Below are positions 46,297-56,218 of a DNA stretch of 64,000 nt, piece after piece. The position numbers and the translations under genes are program-made. The stretch comes from Nocardioides humi (GTDB lineage Bacteria > Actinomycetota > Actinomycetes > Propionibacteriales > Nocardioidaceae). Location of the stretch: positions 1,302,001 to 1,366,000 of the forward strand of contig NZ_CP041146.1 of the NCBI RefSeq assembly GCF_006494775.1, in the 5' to 3' direction. Below the pieces are notes generated by a model. That model searched no databases. It had not been told where the DNA came from and saw nothing but the letters and a program-made list of their open reading frames with translations. Position 1 is the stretch's first letter. The number at the start of each line of letters is the position of its first letter.

Positions 46297-48096
46297 TCAG
46301 TCGCCCGGGTCGGGATTCCCGCCCGCCGGCGGCCCCGGCTTCTCGCACCGGACCGTGTCGGAGGGCGTGTAGACCGTGTGGAACTTCTCGGTGTGGTCGA
46401 CCGCGGACTCGCCGTGCTTGCGGAAGATCCGGGTCACGTCGACCTGGAAGCCGGACCAGCCGGTGTGCGGCTCGCAGTCGGGCGTGGTCAGGGTGCGGGT
46501 GGCGGGCGGGACCTGCGCGTAGCGGTTCGACGTCTTCGAGTCGATGTCCCACACCTTGGTGGACCACATCTGGACGGTCACCTTGCCCTGGCGCGACCAG
46601 GTGCTCGGCACCACCCAGGCGTGGACGAGTACGCCGTACTCGGTGTCGTTCTGGAACCGCAGGTCGAGCGACGGCCAGGCCACGGTGGCCTCGCGGCCGA
46701 CCGGGTAGCGGTCGATGTAGAACGAGTGCGGCTTGTGCTGGATGTCCTTGAGGCCGGCGAAGAACATCGCGTTGAACGTCGTCGTCGCCATCTGCGAGAC
46801 GCCGCCGCCGAGGTCCTTCTTCAGGATGCCGTTGCTGATGACGTAGCCCTCGGTGAAGCCGTTCGCGACGGTGCGCTCGCCGACGGTGCCGTTGAGGGAG
46901 AACTCGTCGCCGGGCTTGAGGACGGTGCCGTCGATCAGCTCGGCGGCGCGGCCGATGTTGACGTTGCGGTACTCGGCGTGCGGGTAGTACGTCGAGAACT
47001 CCGACACCTTCTCGACGATCTTGAGGTTCTCGGCGTCCTGGGTGGTGAACTCGGCGTCGACGACCTGCGCGGTGACCGGGGCGCTGCGGGAGCCCTCGGG
47101 GGCGGTGAGCAGGCCGAGGAAGACCTGGGCGGCCTCGCCGGGGTCGAAGGTCACGCCGGGCTTGGCCGGGACGACCTTCGGCTTGCCCTTCTTGTTCAGC
47201 TTCACGGTCGCGTCGACCGGCTGGCCGCTGGCGGTGGCGCCCTTGACCAGCTCGGCCAGGGCGGCCTCGTCGACGACGGGGACGAGCTTGCCGTTCTCGG
47301 GCTTCATCGACAGCACGGGCGCGAACTTGCGCGGCGACAGCTTGACGTCGTTCTCGCCGAACTGGAGCGTCACGGCGTTCGCCATGGCCGGGTTGGCGAA
47401 GGCGTCGAGCGCCTCGGCGACGTCGGCGGCGTCGATGTCCGGCTGGGCGGGGGCGACCTCGAGCTCCACGGAGTCCTCGCCGGCGAGAAAGGCGTCGGTG
47501 ATCGCGGTACGGGCCTGGTCGCGGTCGACGGCCTGCCCGGCCTGCGGCTGCGTGGTCTGGACGGTCCCGTCGGCGAAGGTGACCGTGCCGTCGACCGGCG
47601 GCGTGCCGAGGCCCTCGGAGAGCTCGGTGAGCTTGGCGTCGAGCAGGTCCTCGTCGACGTCGACGACCGCGTCGACGTCGTCCCCGCCGGTGAAGTAGTC
47701 CCACTGGCGGCGCGGGCTCCACGAGTCGCCGGCGCCGGCGGCGTCGACGGACGCGGCGTAGTCGATCGCCAGGCCGATGTCGCCGGGCGCGACCTTCGCG
47801 TCGTTGGCCTTCCCGGTGGCGCCCTGGTGGCCGACGCTGACCTTGATCGGGGTGTCCGCACGCGGGCCGAAGGTCGTCTCGAGCTTCTCGATCGCGGCGG
47901 CCCGGGTGAGTCCGCCGACGTCGACGCCGGAGATGCTGGTGCCGGTGGGGACCTTGTCGCCCGCCACGGCGTGCGCCGCGACGTACCCGCCGCCGGCGAG
48001 CAGGACGAGCAGCGCGATGACGACGACGACCACCTTGCCGCCAGGTCGCTCGGCCTTGCCGTCCGTCTCGGACTCCCAGAACGTCACGCGCGTCAT
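46297..48096 (-). CDS. VanW-family membrane-anchored cell-wall protein
   Basis: 599 residues from ATG 48096. One N-terminal helix (VVVVVIALLVLLAGGGYVAA), two PG-binding-4-like segments (ISGVDVGGLTRAAAIEKLET; ATVKLNKKGKPKVVPAKPG), then the VanW domain: RNVNIGRAAELIDGTVLKPG, FSLNGTVGERTVANGFTEGY, LGGGVSQMATTTFNAMFFAG. The VanW function is not established; it is linked to peptidoglycan. It follows mshB and DUF6113 on the same strand. Confidence 0.92.
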   Translation of the reverse strand: MTRVTFWESETDGKAERPGGKVVVVVIALLVLLAGGGYVAAHAVAGDKVPTGTSISGVDVGGLTRAAAIEKLETTFGPRADTPIKVSVGHQGATGKANDAKVAPGDIGLAIDYAASVDAAGAGDSWSPRRQWDYFTGGDDVDAVVDVDEDLLDAKLTELSEGLGTPPVDGTVTFADGTVQTTQPQAGQAVDRDQARTAITDAFLAGEDSVELEVAPAQPDIDAADVAEALDAFANPAMANAVTLQFGENDVKLSPRKFAPVLSMKPENGKLVPVVDEAALAELVKGATASGQPVDATVKLNKKGKPKVVPAKPGVTFDPGEAAQVFLGLLTAPEGSRSAPVTAQVVDAEFTTQDAENLKIVEKVSEFSTYYPHAEYRNVNIGRAAELIDGTVLKPGDEFSLNGTVGERTVANGFTEGYVISNGILKKDLGGGVSQMATTTFNAMFFAGLKDIQHKPHSFYIDRYPVGREATVAWPSLDLRFQNDTEYGVLVHAWVVPSTWSRQGKVTVQMWSTKVWDIDSKTSNRYAQVPPATRTLTTPDCEPHTGWSGFQVDVTRIFRKHGESAVDHTEKFHTVYTPSDTVRCEKPGPPAGGNPDPGD

Positions 48097-48112
48097 CCTA
48101 AGGAGGGGTTGC

Positions 48113-48459
48113 TCACCCGCCCGCATTCCCGCGTGCGCCGGGACGCCGCAGCAGCCCCACGCACCCCGCGCCGAGTACGACGGCGCCGACCGCCAGCAGC
48201 AGGTACCCCGACACGTCGCCGGCCACCACGTAGTCCCCTCCGGACGCTGGACGCTCGCCACGCCGAGCAGCGCGACCCACCCCAGCGCGAACGGCAGCCG
48301 CGCCCACCAGCCCCCCGGCAGGGCGACCAGGGTGGCGGCCGTCGCGGCGGCGCCGAGTCCCAGTCCCCAGCCGTAGCGGTGCAGCCCGACCGTGGCCAGC
48401 CCGACGCCGGCGCCGAGCACCAGGGAGCCGAGCGCACTCAGCGCACGCAGCACGACCAC
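48113..48459 (-). pseudogene. DUF6113 four-helix membrane protein, single-base frameshift
   Basis: GTG 48459 opens VVVLRALSALGSLVLGAGVG and several helices (LGLGAAATAATLVALPGGWW; LPFALGWVALLGVASVQRPE). The frame is lost at the CCCC run 48235-48238 and resumes as GDYVVAGDVSGYLLLAVGAV ending at 48113. One added base gives 115 residues, the usual DUF6113 size. It lies between mshB and the VanW gene, the usual actinomycete context. Confidence 0.78.
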
Positions 48460-48472
48460 GGCCCGCTCCGGG

Positions 48473-49396
48473 TCAGTCCGGGATGCCGGCGAAGAGGTCG
48501 CTCTCCCAGCCCGTCCCCGGGTCGAGCGGTCCGGCGGCGCCCTTGACCAGCCGGAACTGCTCGCGCCCGAACGCCTCCGCTCCCTGGTTGTTGGACAGCG
48601 CGAAGAACGGGCCGTCGGTGGTGATCTGGGTGGCGTGCGCGCGCAGCGCGTCGAGCTTCTGCTCGACGTGACCGCTGGCGTCCACCTCGCACGAGATGTC
48701 CTCGTCGGGGCGGAACATCGGCGGCAGCTCGCCGTCGGGGTCCATCCCCTCGAAGGTCGTCGTGTCCCCCGCCTCGCGGATCCGGCGCAGGCCCTCGCGG
48801 ATCCGGCTCTCGGAGATCGCACCCCAGTAGATCTTGGCGATGTCCCACGCCTCCCCCAGGTCCCGCCGGTACGACGGCGCGGCGGCCAGCTGCGCAGCGT
48901 ACATCGCGACCCGGTGGGCCTGGATGTGGTCGGGGTGGCCGTAGCCGCCGAACTCGTCGTAGGTGACCAGCACCTGCGGCCGCACCTCCCGGACGACGGC
49001 GACGAGGTGGTTGGCGGCCTCGGTGAGGTCGGCGTGCCAGAAGGCGTTCTCGTGGATGGTGTCGGCGGCGACGGCGTGGCCGTCCTCGTGCCACTTCATG
49101 CCGGAGTCGCGGTAGGTGCCGAAGCCGCCGAGGAAGCGGTGGTCGGTGACGCCGAGCGCCTTCATGGCCGCCTCGAGCTCGCCGCGGCGGTGCTCCCCCA
49201 GCCGGTCCTCCTCGTCGGCCGCGAGGTGCTCCAGCTCGGGCACCAGGATCTCGCCCATCTCCCCCGCCGTGCAGGTGACCAGCGTGACGCCGCGGCCCTC
49301 CGCGACGTACTTCGCCATGGTGGCGCCCTGGCCGATCGACTCGTCGTCGGGGTGGGCGTGCACGAGGAGCAGCCGGTGGGCGGCGGTGGCGGTCAT
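48473..49396 (-). CDS. mshB: Mycothiol biosynthesis deacetylase MshB
   Basis: 307 residues. LmbE-type zinc motifs [19 protein letters not shown] and [20 protein letters not shown]. MshB deacetylates GlcNAc-inositol to GlcN-inositol in mycothiol synthesis. [20 protein letters not shown] and the C-terminal [19 protein letters not shown] distinguish it from mca (22290-23189). It diverges from the second toxin-antitoxin pair. Confidence 0.94.
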   Translation of the reverse strand: MTATAAHRLLLVHAHPDDESIGQGATMAKYVAEGRGVTLVTCTAGEMGEILVPELEHLAADEEDRLGEHRRGELEAAMKALGVTDHRFLGGFGTYRDSGMKWHEDGHAVAADTIHENAFWHADLTEAANHLVAVVREVRPQVLVTYDEFGGYGHPDHIQAHRVAMYAAQLAAAPSYRRDLGEAWDIAKIYWGAISESRIREGLRRIREAGDTTTFEGMDPDGELPPMFRPDEDISCEVDASGHVEQKLDALRAHATQITTDGPFFALSNNQGAEAFGREQFRLVKGAAGPLDPGTGWESDLFAGIPD

Positions 49397-49448
49397 GTCG
49401 ACGAGCGTAGTGATGTGGTTCAGGCGGCCCTCGAGCCGGATATGCTCT

Positions 49449-49490
49449 GCATCATCGATGCTGAGTCGATCGCATCTGTGGTGCTACTCT
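49449..49490 (+). promoter_or_regulatory. Toxin-antitoxin promoter with repeated GCATC/GATGC half-sites
   Basis: GCATCATCGATGC at 49449-49461 is an inverted repeat; further half-sites are GCATC at 49472-49476 and GATGC at 49491-49495. The -10-like TACTCT (49485-49490) ends six bases before the antitoxin ATG, implying a leaderless transcript. RHH antitoxins usually autorepress through such sites. Confidence 0.55.
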
Positions 49491-49496
49491 GATGCC

Positions 49497-49736
49497 ATGA
49501 GGACGACGGTACGGCTCGACCCCGAAGTGGCGGCGGCAGCCGAACGGCTGCGCAGGGAACGACACATCGGCCTCGGCGAGGCCGTCAACGAGCTCGCCCG
49601 TGCGGGCCTCGCACGCGGTGAGAGGACCGCACGCTTCCAGCAGCGGACGGCGAGCATTGGGCTGAAGATCGACGTCACCGACGTCGCCGACGCCCTCGAG
49701 CTGCTCGACTACTACGACGCCGAGGACGCCGGTTGA
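49497..49736 (+). CDS. Ribbon-helix-helix antitoxin
   Basis: 79 residues. The N-terminus MRTTVRLDPEVAAAAERLRR fits an RHH DNA-binding fold (one beta strand, two helices); the C-terminus (DVADALELLDYYDAEDAG) would bind toxin. No Shine-Dalgarno sequence. Its stop overlaps the TTG start of the PIN toxin. Confidence 0.82.
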   Translation: MRTTVRLDPEVAAAAERLRRERHIGLGEAVNELARAGLARGERTARFQQRTASIGLKIDVTDVADALELLDYYDAEDAG

Positions 49737-50185
49737 TCGTCGACGCCAACGTCCTGCTCTACGCCGTCGATGATCAGTCGCACTTCCACACGACGGCACG
49801 GACCTGGCTCGACTCAGCCATGAACGGCGTCGAACGCGTCGGGTTCCCGTGGGTGTCGCTGATGGCGTTCCAGCGCATCGTCACCCATCCCCGGGCCACG
49901 GCGAACCCGCTCGCGCCGGCTGATGCGTGGAGTCACATCACCGACTGGCTGGACGCTGACCAGGCATGGGTGCCTGTGCCCGGCGACCGCCACCACGTCA
50001 TCCTCGGTCAGCTTCTCGTCGACGGTGACCTGCGCGGGAACCTCGTCACCGACGCCCACCTCGCGGCGCTCGCCATCGAGCACGGAACCGGGATCTGCTC
50101 GTTCGACAGTGACTTCGCCCGCTTCAAGGGCCTTCACTGGATGAACCCGGCGCAGGGACCGCCGAGCCTCACTCCGGACGCTTGA
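49733..50185 (+). CDS. PIN-domain ribonuclease toxin
   Basis: 150 residues from TTG 49733 (TTGA overlap with the antitoxin). PIN motifs: MIVDANVLLYAVD (Asp), the central acidic NLVTDAHLAALAIEHG and SFDSDFARFKGLHW. This is the second PIN system in the window and belongs to a different subgroup from the island copy at 4467-4898. It converges with the next gene, overlapping by 17 bases. Confidence 0.85.
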   Translation: MIVDANVLLYAVDDQSHFHTTARTWLDSAMNGVERVGFPWVSLMAFQRIVTHPRATANPLAPADAWSHITDWLDADQAWVPVPGDRHHVILGQLLVDGDLRGNLVTDAHLAALAIEHGTGICSFDSDFARFKGLHWMNPAQGPPSLTPDA

Positions 50186-50468
50186 TCCGCTTCGGCTGGT
50201 CCGGCAGCGGCAGCGCGAAGCCCGCCTTGGTGGGCGGCCCCGTGGAGGCGTCGGGGTCCTCGTCGTCGTGGTCCAGCCAGCCGTCGTACGTCTCGACGAG
50301 CATCTCCAGCTGGATCTCGGGGGCGTCGGTGACGACCGCCCACGGGTGGTCCTCGTCGTCGTCCTCGCCGGCGAGGCGCTCGCGGACGACCTCGGCCGCG
50401 AAGCCGCCGCGGACCAGCACCAGCGCGGCCGCCCGCGCGTCGTCCTCGTCGAAGAAGATGCCCCGCAT
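50169..50468 (-). CDS. Hypothetical protein, conserved acidic
   Basis: 99 residues from ATG 50468 (ATG 50486 is also possible). Starts MRGIFFDEDDARAAALVLVR and has EIQLEMLVETYDGWLDHDDE and a basic C-terminus. I do not recognise the family; the regular pattern and absence of stops support coding. Confidence 0.65.
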   Translation of the reverse strand: MRGIFFDEDDARAAALVLVRGGFAAEVVRERLAGEDDDEDHPWAVVTDAPEIQLEMLVETYDGWLDHDDEDPDASTGPPTKAGFALPLPDQPKRIKRPE

Positions 50469-50520
50469 GGCGCCATCATCGCGCATCGGCGGGAACCGGG
50501 CCTCGGCTACGGTGGCGGCC

Positions 50521-51567
50521 GTGTCCGGACTGCACCTCACCCGCACCGCGGAGAACAGCGACGAGATCGAGGCGCTGGCCGCCGCCCTGGCGGCCGACGG
50601 CGGCGGACGGGTGGGGATGGCCGGGATGGCGCCGGACCTGCCGGGTCGGCTGCGGCGCACGCTCGCCCCGCACCCGCGGCTGCTGGGGCTGAAGGTCGCG
50701 CAGGCGTGGACGTGGGAGGCCGCCGACCGGCGCGACCCGAACTGGTACCCGCAGGGCATCACCACCTCGGCCCTGACCGGCTTCCGGGAGCGGCACGGGC
50801 ACGACGTCCTGGTCACGTCGTGGTACGCCCGGAAGGCGGGCGGCTCGCGGATCAGCATGGTCGACCTCGCCCGTCGCCGCTACGGCCACGTGCTGCTGGT
50901 CTACCCCACCCTCGACGACGGCCGGCCGGGGTTCCGCCCGCTGAAGGTGCACGCCGGCGGCATCCTGTGGCGCGGCGACCACCTGCACGTCGCGGCGACC
51001 GGGGTGGGCTTCCACAGCGCCCACGTCGGCGACGTGCTCCGGGTGCCCGCCGGGTCGCCGTACCGGACGTTCGGGCACCGGTACGTCCTCCCCATCCGGT
51101 TCTCGCAGGTCAGCGGCCAGGACGAGGGCGTGGAGCGACTGCGCTACTCGTTCCTCACCCTCGACCGCAGCGACGACCGCCAGGCCCTGGTCGTCGGGGA
51201 GTACGGCTCGGCCCGGCAGACGCACCGGATGGCCCGGTACCCCCTCGACCCCGAGACCGGGCTGCCCGTCCTGGCGGACGACGGCCGCGCCGTCCCCGAG
51301 GTCGGCGACCACGGCGTCGCACGCGTCCAGGGCATCGCCGCCGTCGACGGCACCTACTACCTCACCCGGTCCCGCGGACCCCAGCGACCGGGATCGGTGT
51401 ACGTCGGCCGGCCGGGCGCGTTCCGCGAGTACCGGTGGGCGATCCCGCCGGGCCCCGAGGACCTGGTCTGGTGGCCCGAGACCGGCTGCCTGTGGTCGGT
51501 GAGCGAGCACCCGCGGCGTCGCTGGATCTTCGCCGTGCGCCGCGACGACCTCCCGGCCCAGCCCTAG
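50521..51567 (+). CDS. Hypothetical protein, beta-rich
   Basis: 348 residues from GTG 50521. Repeated short beta-type segments with W and Y ([60 protein letters not shown]) suggest a beta-propeller. No signal peptide. Function not inferable; its stop region overlaps kbl by four bases, convergently. Confidence 0.72.
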   Translation: MSGLHLTRTAENSDEIEALAAALAADGGGRVGMAGMAPDLPGRLRRTLAPHPRLLGLKVAQAWTWEAADRRDPNWYPQGITTSALTGFRERHGHDVLVTSWYARKAGGSRISMVDLARRRYGHVLLVYPTLDDGRPGFRPLKVHAGGILWRGDHLHVAATGVGFHSAHVGDVLRVPAGSPYRTFGHRYVLPIRFSQVSGQDEGVERLRYSFLTLDRSDDRQALVVGEYGSARQTHRMARYPLDPETGLPVLADDGRAVPEVGDHGVARVQGIAAVDGTYYLTRSRGPQRPGSVYVGRPGAFREYRWAIPPGPEDLVWWPETGCLWSVSEHPRRRWIFAVRRDDLPAQP

Positions 51568-52744
51568 CCCTCCGCGGTGTCCCGCGCCGCGACGAAGGCG
51601 GCCACGCAGCGGCGTACCTGCTCCTCGGTGTGGGCGGCGGAGAGCTGGACCCGGATCCGCGCCTCGCCCCGGGGCACGACGGGGAAGCTGAACGCGGTCA
51701 CGTAGACGCCGTGCGCCTGCATGGCGTCCGCGATCCGCGCGGTCAGCGCGGCGTCGCCGAACATCACCGGCACGATCGGGTGCTCGCCGGGGAGCAGGTC
51801 GAAGCCCGCGGCCGTCATGAGCGAGCGGAAGAGGGCGGCATTGGCGCGCAGCCGCTCGCGCAGCTCGCCCGAGCCCTCGACCAGGTCGAGGGCGCGCAGC
51901 GTGCCGGCGACGATGGCGGGAGCGAGGGTGTTGGAGAAGAGGTACGGGCGCGAGCGCTGGCGCAGCAGGGCGACGACCTCGCGGTGCGAGGAGACGTAGC
52001 CGCCCGAGGCGCCGCCGAGGGCCTTGCCGAAGGTGCCGGTGTAGATGTCGACCCGGTCGGCGACGCCGCACAGTTGGGGCGTCCCGCGGCCGCCGGCACC
52101 GATGAACCCGACGGCGTGGGAGTCGTCGACGAGCACGAGCGCGTCGTATCGGTCGGCGAGGTCGCAGATCTCCCGCAGGGGCGCGAGATAGCCGTCCATC
52201 GAGAAGACGCCGTCGGTGACGACGACCCGGAACCGCGCGTCGGCGGCGGCCTTCAGCTGCTCCTCGAGGTCGGCCAGGTCCCGGTTGGCGTACCGCAGCC
52301 GGCGGGCCTTGGAGAGCCGGATGCCGTCGATGATCGAGGCGTGGTTGAGGGCGTCGGAGATGATCGCGTCCTCGGGCCGAAGAGGGTCTCGAAGACGCCG
52401 CCGTTGGCGTCGAAGCACGACGAGTACAGGATCGTGTCCTCGGTGCCGAGGAAGTCGGAGAGGCGGCGCTCGAGCGCGAGGTGCTGCTCCTGGGTGCCGC
52501 AGATGAACCGCACGCTGGCGAGGCCGTAGCCCCACGTGTCGAGCGCGTCGCGCGCCGCCTCGAGCAGCCGCGGGTCGTCGGCGAGGCCGAGGTAGTTGTT
52601 GGCGCAGAAGTTGAGCACCTCGGCGCCGTCGGCGACGATCTCGGCCTGCTGCGGGCCGCGGATGCCGCGCTCGCGCTTGGTGAGGCCGGCCTGCTCGATC
52701 CCGTCGAGCTCGGCGGCGAGGTGGTCCCTGAATCCTCCGTACAT
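51564..52744 (-). pseudogene. kbl: Glycine C-acetyltransferase (Kbl), single-base frameshift
   Basis: ATG 52744 starts [40 protein letters not shown] and [20 protein letters not shown] follow. At about 52372-52376 the frame shifts after GVFETLFGP and continues as [20 protein letters not shown], then the PLP-lysine motif [20 protein letters not shown] and the C-terminus. One added base gives 393 residues, the normal length of 2-amino-3-ketobutyrate CoA ligase, which splits aminoketobutyrate to glycine and acetyl-CoA. It overlaps tdh (TGATG). The break may be a sequence error. Confidence 0.9.
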
Positions 52745-53787
52745 CACAGCTCCGTCCAATCGAGGACAACCTTGCCGACCCCGGCCGACGCCGCGATCGC
52801 GAAGCCGCGCTCCCAGTCGCGGGCGGGCAGGCGGTCGGAGATGACCGACGCGATCGCCTCGCGCAGCGGCGCGCTGGTCTGCAGCATCGCGCCCATCGCG
52901 TTCCAGGTCTCGAACATCTCGCGCCCGTAGATCCCCTTGAGGGTCAGCATGTGCGTGACCACCTTGCCCCAGTCGACCGCGAACGGCGCGCTCGGCAGGC
53001 CGAGGACGGCGATCCGGCCGCCGTGGTTCATGTTGTCGATCATCTGCGGCAGAGCCGCGGGGGCGCCGCTCATCTCGAAGCCGACGTCGAAGCCCTCGCG
53101 CATGCCGAGCGCGTGCTGCACGTCGGCCACGGTCCCGGCCGCGACGTCGACGACCGCGTCGGCGCCCATCCGCTGCGCCAGGTCGAGCCGGGCCGGGCTG
53201 ACGTCGGTGCCGACGACGTACCGGGCGCCGACGTGCCGGGCGATCGCGATCGCCATCAGCCCGATCGGGCCGCAGCCGGTGACGAGGACGTCCTCCCCGA
53301 CGACCGGGAAGGCGAGCGCGGTGTGCACGGCGTTGCCGAGCGGGTCGAAGATCGCGCCGAGGTCGGGGTCGACGTCGCCGTGGTGGACCCACACGTTGCC
53401 GGCGGGGAGGCTGAGGTACTCCGCGAAGGCGCCGTCGCGCTGCACGCCGAGGCCCACGGTGCGGATGCACATCTGACGCCGTCCGGCGCGGCAGTTGCGG
53501 CAGGTGCCGCACACGATGTGGCCCTCGCCGGAGACCCGGTCGCCGACCGCGACGTCGTCGACGAGCGGGCCGACCTCGACCACCTCGCCGTAGAACTCGT
53601 GCCCCGGCACCAGCGGCGCGCGGACGGCGCCCGCGGCCCACGTGTCCCAGCGCAGGAGGTGCAGGTCGGTGCCGCAGATCCCGGTGCGGTGCACCCGGAT
53701 GACCACGTCGGCCGGGTCGCACACCGGGTCCGGCCGGTCGACGAGAGCCAGGCCCGGGCCGGCCTCGGCCTTGAACAGCGCCTTCAT
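52744..53787 (-). CDS. tdh: L-threonine 3-dehydrogenase
   Basis: 347 residues from ATG 53787. Zinc alcohol-dehydrogenase family: catalytic zinc [15 protein letters not shown] and [13 protein letters not shown], structural zinc [15 protein letters not shown], Rossmann [20 protein letters not shown]. It oxidises threonine to 2-amino-3-ketobutyrate, the substrate of kbl directly downstream. It diverges from a LysR regulator. Confidence 0.93.
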   Translation of the reverse strand: MKALFKAEAGPGLALVDRPDPVCDPADVVIRVHRTGICGTDLHLLRWDTWAAGAVRAPLVPGHEFYGEVVEVGPLVDDVAVGDRVSGEGHIVCGTCRNCRAGRRQMCIRTVGLGVQRDGAFAEYLSLPAGNVWVHHGDVDPDLGAIFDPLGNAVHTALAFPVVGEDVLVTGCGPIGLMAIAIARHVGARYVVGTDVSPARLDLAQRMGADAVVDVAAGTVADVQHALGMREGFDVGFEMSGAPAALPQMIDNMNHGGRIAVLGLPSAPFAVDWGKVVTHMLTLKGIYGREMFETWNAMGAMLQTSAPLREAIASVISDRLPARDWERGFAIAASAGVGKVVLDWTEL

Positions 53788-53847
53788 GGTCCCATTGGAG
53801 CGCCGGGCGACCGTGCAGAGCAACGGCCACTTCCTGCAGCATCTGTT

Positions 53848-53859
53848 AAGCGAACGCTT
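53848..53859. promoter_or_regulatory. Palindrome in the tdh-lysR gap
   Basis: AAGCGAACGCTT, embedded in TTAAGCGAACGCTTCA, a T-N-A type dyad typical of LysR sites. It lies 18 bases before the regulator start and 60 bases before tdh, so it could serve both promoters. Confidence 0.55.
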
Positions 53860-53877
53860 CATCGTAGGCTGACCCTC

Positions 53878-54804
53878 GTGGAGATCCACCAGCTGACGAT
53901 CCTGCGTGAGCTCGGAGCGCTCGGCAGCGTGACCGCGGTGGCCGAGGCGCTGCACGTCTCGCCCTCCGCGGTCTCGCAGCACCTCGCCGCCCTGCAGCGG
54001 CAGTTCGGCACTCCCCTGACCCGCCGCGACGGCCGCACCCTGGTGCTCACCGACGCCGGCCGGGTGCTCGCCCGCGCCGGCGCCGACGTGATCGACGCGA
54101 TGGCGGCCGCCCGCGGCGCGGTCGAGCAGTTCGAGAGCCGGCCCGGCGGGACGGTCACGCTGAGCAGCTTCCACAGCGCGGGACAGGCGCTGTTCGGCCC
54201 GCTGCTCGGCGAGCTCGGCGCCCATCCCGACGTCCCCGACCTCCGGCTGACCGACGAGGACGTCGCCCAGAGCGACTTCCCGGCGCTCACCGCGCAGTAC
54301 GACCTCGTCCTCGCGCACCGGATGGAGCACAGCCCGCCCTGGCCCGCTGCGGACCTGCACGTCGTCACGCTCGCGCGCGAGCCCCTCGACGTCGCCCTCC
54401 CGGCCGGTCACCCGCTCGCCGCCCGCGCCCGGCTCCGCCCGCGCGACGTCGTCGGCGAGCGCTGGGTCACCAGCCGGGCCGGCTACTCCCCCGACGACGT
54501 GCTCGCCGCGGTCGCCGCGCTCACCCGGCGCCATGCCGACGTCGTCCACCGGGTCAACGACTACGGCGCGGTGGCCGCCCTCGTCGCCGCGGGCTCGGGC
54601 ATCGGCCTGCTGCCGCGCTACACCTCCACCCACCCGTACGACGACGTCGTGCTCCGGCCGCTGCACGGGCTCAGCACCAGCCGGACCATCGACGTCCTCG
54701 CCCGCCCCGAGACGCTGCGCCGCCGGTCGGCGCAGCAGGTCGTGCAGGCGCTGCGGCGCGTGATGGACCGGCTGGTCACCTCACGAAACACGGACGACTC
54801 ATAG
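53878..54804 (+). CDS. LysR-family regulator, divergent from tdh-kbl
   Basis: 308 residues from GTG 53878. Winged-[63 protein letters not shown], then a periplasmic-binding-like effector domain. Position opposite tdh-kbl makes control of threonine degradation likely; the effector is unknown. Element copy 1 starts five bases after its stop. Confidence 0.9.
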   Translation: MEIHQLTILRELGALGSVTAVAEALHVSPSAVSQHLAALQRQFGTPLTRRDGRTLVLTDAGRVLARAGADVIDAMAAARGAVEQFESRPGGTVTLSSFHSAGQALFGPLLGELGAHPDVPDLRLTDEDVAQSDFPALTAQYDLVLAHRMEHSPPWPAADLHVVTLAREPLDVALPAGHPLAARARLRPRDVVGERWVTSRAGYSPDDVLAAVAALTRRHADVVHRVNDYGAVAALVAAGSGIGLLPRYTSTHPYDDVVLRPLHGLSTSRTIDVLARPETLRRRSAQQVVQALRRVMDRLVTSRNTDDS

Positions 54805-54808
54805 CGCT

Positions 54809-54975
54809 CTTAGCCTGGGTCCGTGGATGGCCACCTGCTACGCGACACTCCAGCGGCGCGCTCGCGGCGTTGCGAACGCTCAACAGTCAACCAGACTGCC
54901 TTCGCGCCCCGCGCCTTGCGATCACACCCCTGGAGTGCCGCTCGCTACGGTGCCCATCCACGGACCCAGGCTTAG
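54809..54975 (+). repeat. Inverted-repeat element, copy 1 (core plus self-complementary arms)
   Basis: Arms: 54809-54830 contains AGCCTGGGTCCGTGGATGG, and 54954-54975 is its reverse complement with one mismatch outside that 19-bp block. Between them is a 123-base core. A core homologous to this, in opposite orientation, lies in 57515-57690 (shared GGCGTT.CG, CGCTCAAC, TCAACCAGAC.GCC, CACCC.T.TGG.GTGCCGCTCG). The arms of the two copies are different sequences, yet each pairs with its own partner. Not a known IS; no gene inside. Confidence 0.8.
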
Positions 54976-54986
54976 GGGTGCGGCAG

Positions 54987-56132
54987 GTGACCCTGACCTC
55001 GTGGGACGAGCGCGTGTGGCGGCTGCGCGCGGACCCGCTCGTGCCCGGCCTGGCCGGTGGGCCGCTGACCGGCTCCTCCCTCGCCGTGCCGGACGTGTAC
55101 GACGTGGCCGGGCTCGCGATGGGCGCCGGGAACCCGGACCGGCTGGCCGCCGCGAAGCCCGCCGACGACGACGCGCCCGTCGTCGCGGCGCTCCTGGCCG
55201 CCGGCGCGTCCCTGACCGGGATCACCCAGATCGACGAGTTCGGCTACGCGCTGACCGGCGCCAACGCCCACTACGGCACGCCGCCCAATCTGCCCGCTCC
55301 TGGTCGGATCAGCGGCGGCTCCTCCTCCGGCTCGGCGTCCGCCGTCGCGCTCGGCGAGGTGTCGATCGGGCTCGGCACCGACACCGCCGGGGCGATCCGG
55401 GTGCCGGCGTCGTACCAGGGCCTGTTCGGGATCCGTACGACGCACGGCACCGTCACCCGCGCAGGGATGCTGCCGCTCGCCCCCTCCTTCGACGCCGTCG
55501 GCTGGATGACCCGCACCCCGGGCCTGCTCGCACGGGTGGGGCGGGTGCTCGTCCCGGGCGGCACCACGGCGGCGGGGCGCCGGTGGACCACCGTCCCGGA
55601 CCTGCTCGACCTCGCCGACGCCGACGTCGCCGCGGCCGTCGCCGCCTGGCGCCCGGGCCGGATGCGGACGATCGCCTGGCCGCTGGACGAGCTCGGCCGG
55701 TGGCGGGACGCGCTGGTGACGCTGCAGGCCTGGGAGGCGTGGCAGGTCCACGGGACCTGGCTGGAGTCGCGCCTGGACACCCTCGGCCCCGAGGTCCGGC
55801 AGCGGTTCGAGCGCGCCCGCGCGGTCAGCGTCGAGGAGGCCGGAACCGCCCACGCCGTCGTCGACGCGGCCCGCGCCCGGATCCGCGAGCTGGTCGGCGA
55901 CCGGGTCGTCGTGCTCCCGGCGACGCCCACCGTCGCACCGGCGCTGGGCGCCGGGCTGCCGGAGCGCCTCGCGGCCACGCGAGCGCCGACCCTGGCCCTG
56001 ACCTGCATCGCCAGCATCGGCGGCCTGCCCGCCGTCACCGTGCCGCTCCGGACCGCGGACGACCTGCCCTGCGGCGCCTGCCTGGTCGCGGGACCGGGGC
56101 GCGACCACGATCTCCTCGACCTCGTGTCGTGA
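54987..56132 (+). CDS. Amidase-signature fold protein lacking catalytic Lys and Ser
   Basis: 381 residues from GTG 54987 (TTAGGGG upstream). It aligns with AMI1-type amidases: TGANAHYGTPPNLPAPGRIS, GGSSSGSASAVALGE, THGTVTRAGMLPLAPSFDAV, GWMTRTPGLLARVGRVLV. However, the catalytic Lys of the usual (A/V)KD motif is Pro35 (LAVPDVYDVAG), and the nucleophile of the usual GTDT.GSxRxPA is Ala136 (GTDTAGAIRVPASYQGLFG). The cis-Ser motif GGSSSGS is kept. It should be inactive as an amidase and may be a binding or regulatory protein. Next gene is an RpiR regulator. Confidence 0.85.
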   Translation: MTLTSWDERVWRLRADPLVPGLAGGPLTGSSLAVPDVYDVAGLAMGAGNPDRLAAAKPADDDAPVVAALLAAGASLTGITQIDEFGYALTGANAHYGTPPNLPAPGRISGGSSSGSASAVALGEVSIGLGTDTAGAIRVPASYQGLFGIRTTHGTVTRAGMLPLAPSFDAVGWMTRTPGLLARVGRVLVPGGTTAAGRRWTTVPDLLDLADADVAAAVAAWRPGRMRTIAWPLDELGRWRDALVTLQAWEAWQVHGTWLESRLDTLGPEVRQRFERARAVSVEEAGTAHAVVDAARARIRELVGDRVVVLPATPTVAPALGAGLPERLAATRAPTLALTCIASIGGLPAVTVPLRTADDLPCGACLVAGPGRDHDLLDLVS

Positions 56133-56153
56133 GGCCGGCGCGAACCGAGCGCA

Positions 56154-56201
56154 CTGAAACGATTGTTCCGACCGGCCCGCACGGGGATGATCTGGTTTCA
56201 G
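56154..56201. promoter_or_regulatory. Inverted repeat upstream of the RpiR gene
   Basis: CTGAAAC at 56154-56160 and GTTTCAG at 56195-56201 form 7-bp arms separated by 34 bases, between the amidase stop and the RpiR start. RpiR-type proteins often bind TGAAA/TTTCA dyads. Tentative. Confidence 0.4.
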
Positions 56202-56218
56202 GCCCGGGAGGAGGTCGG

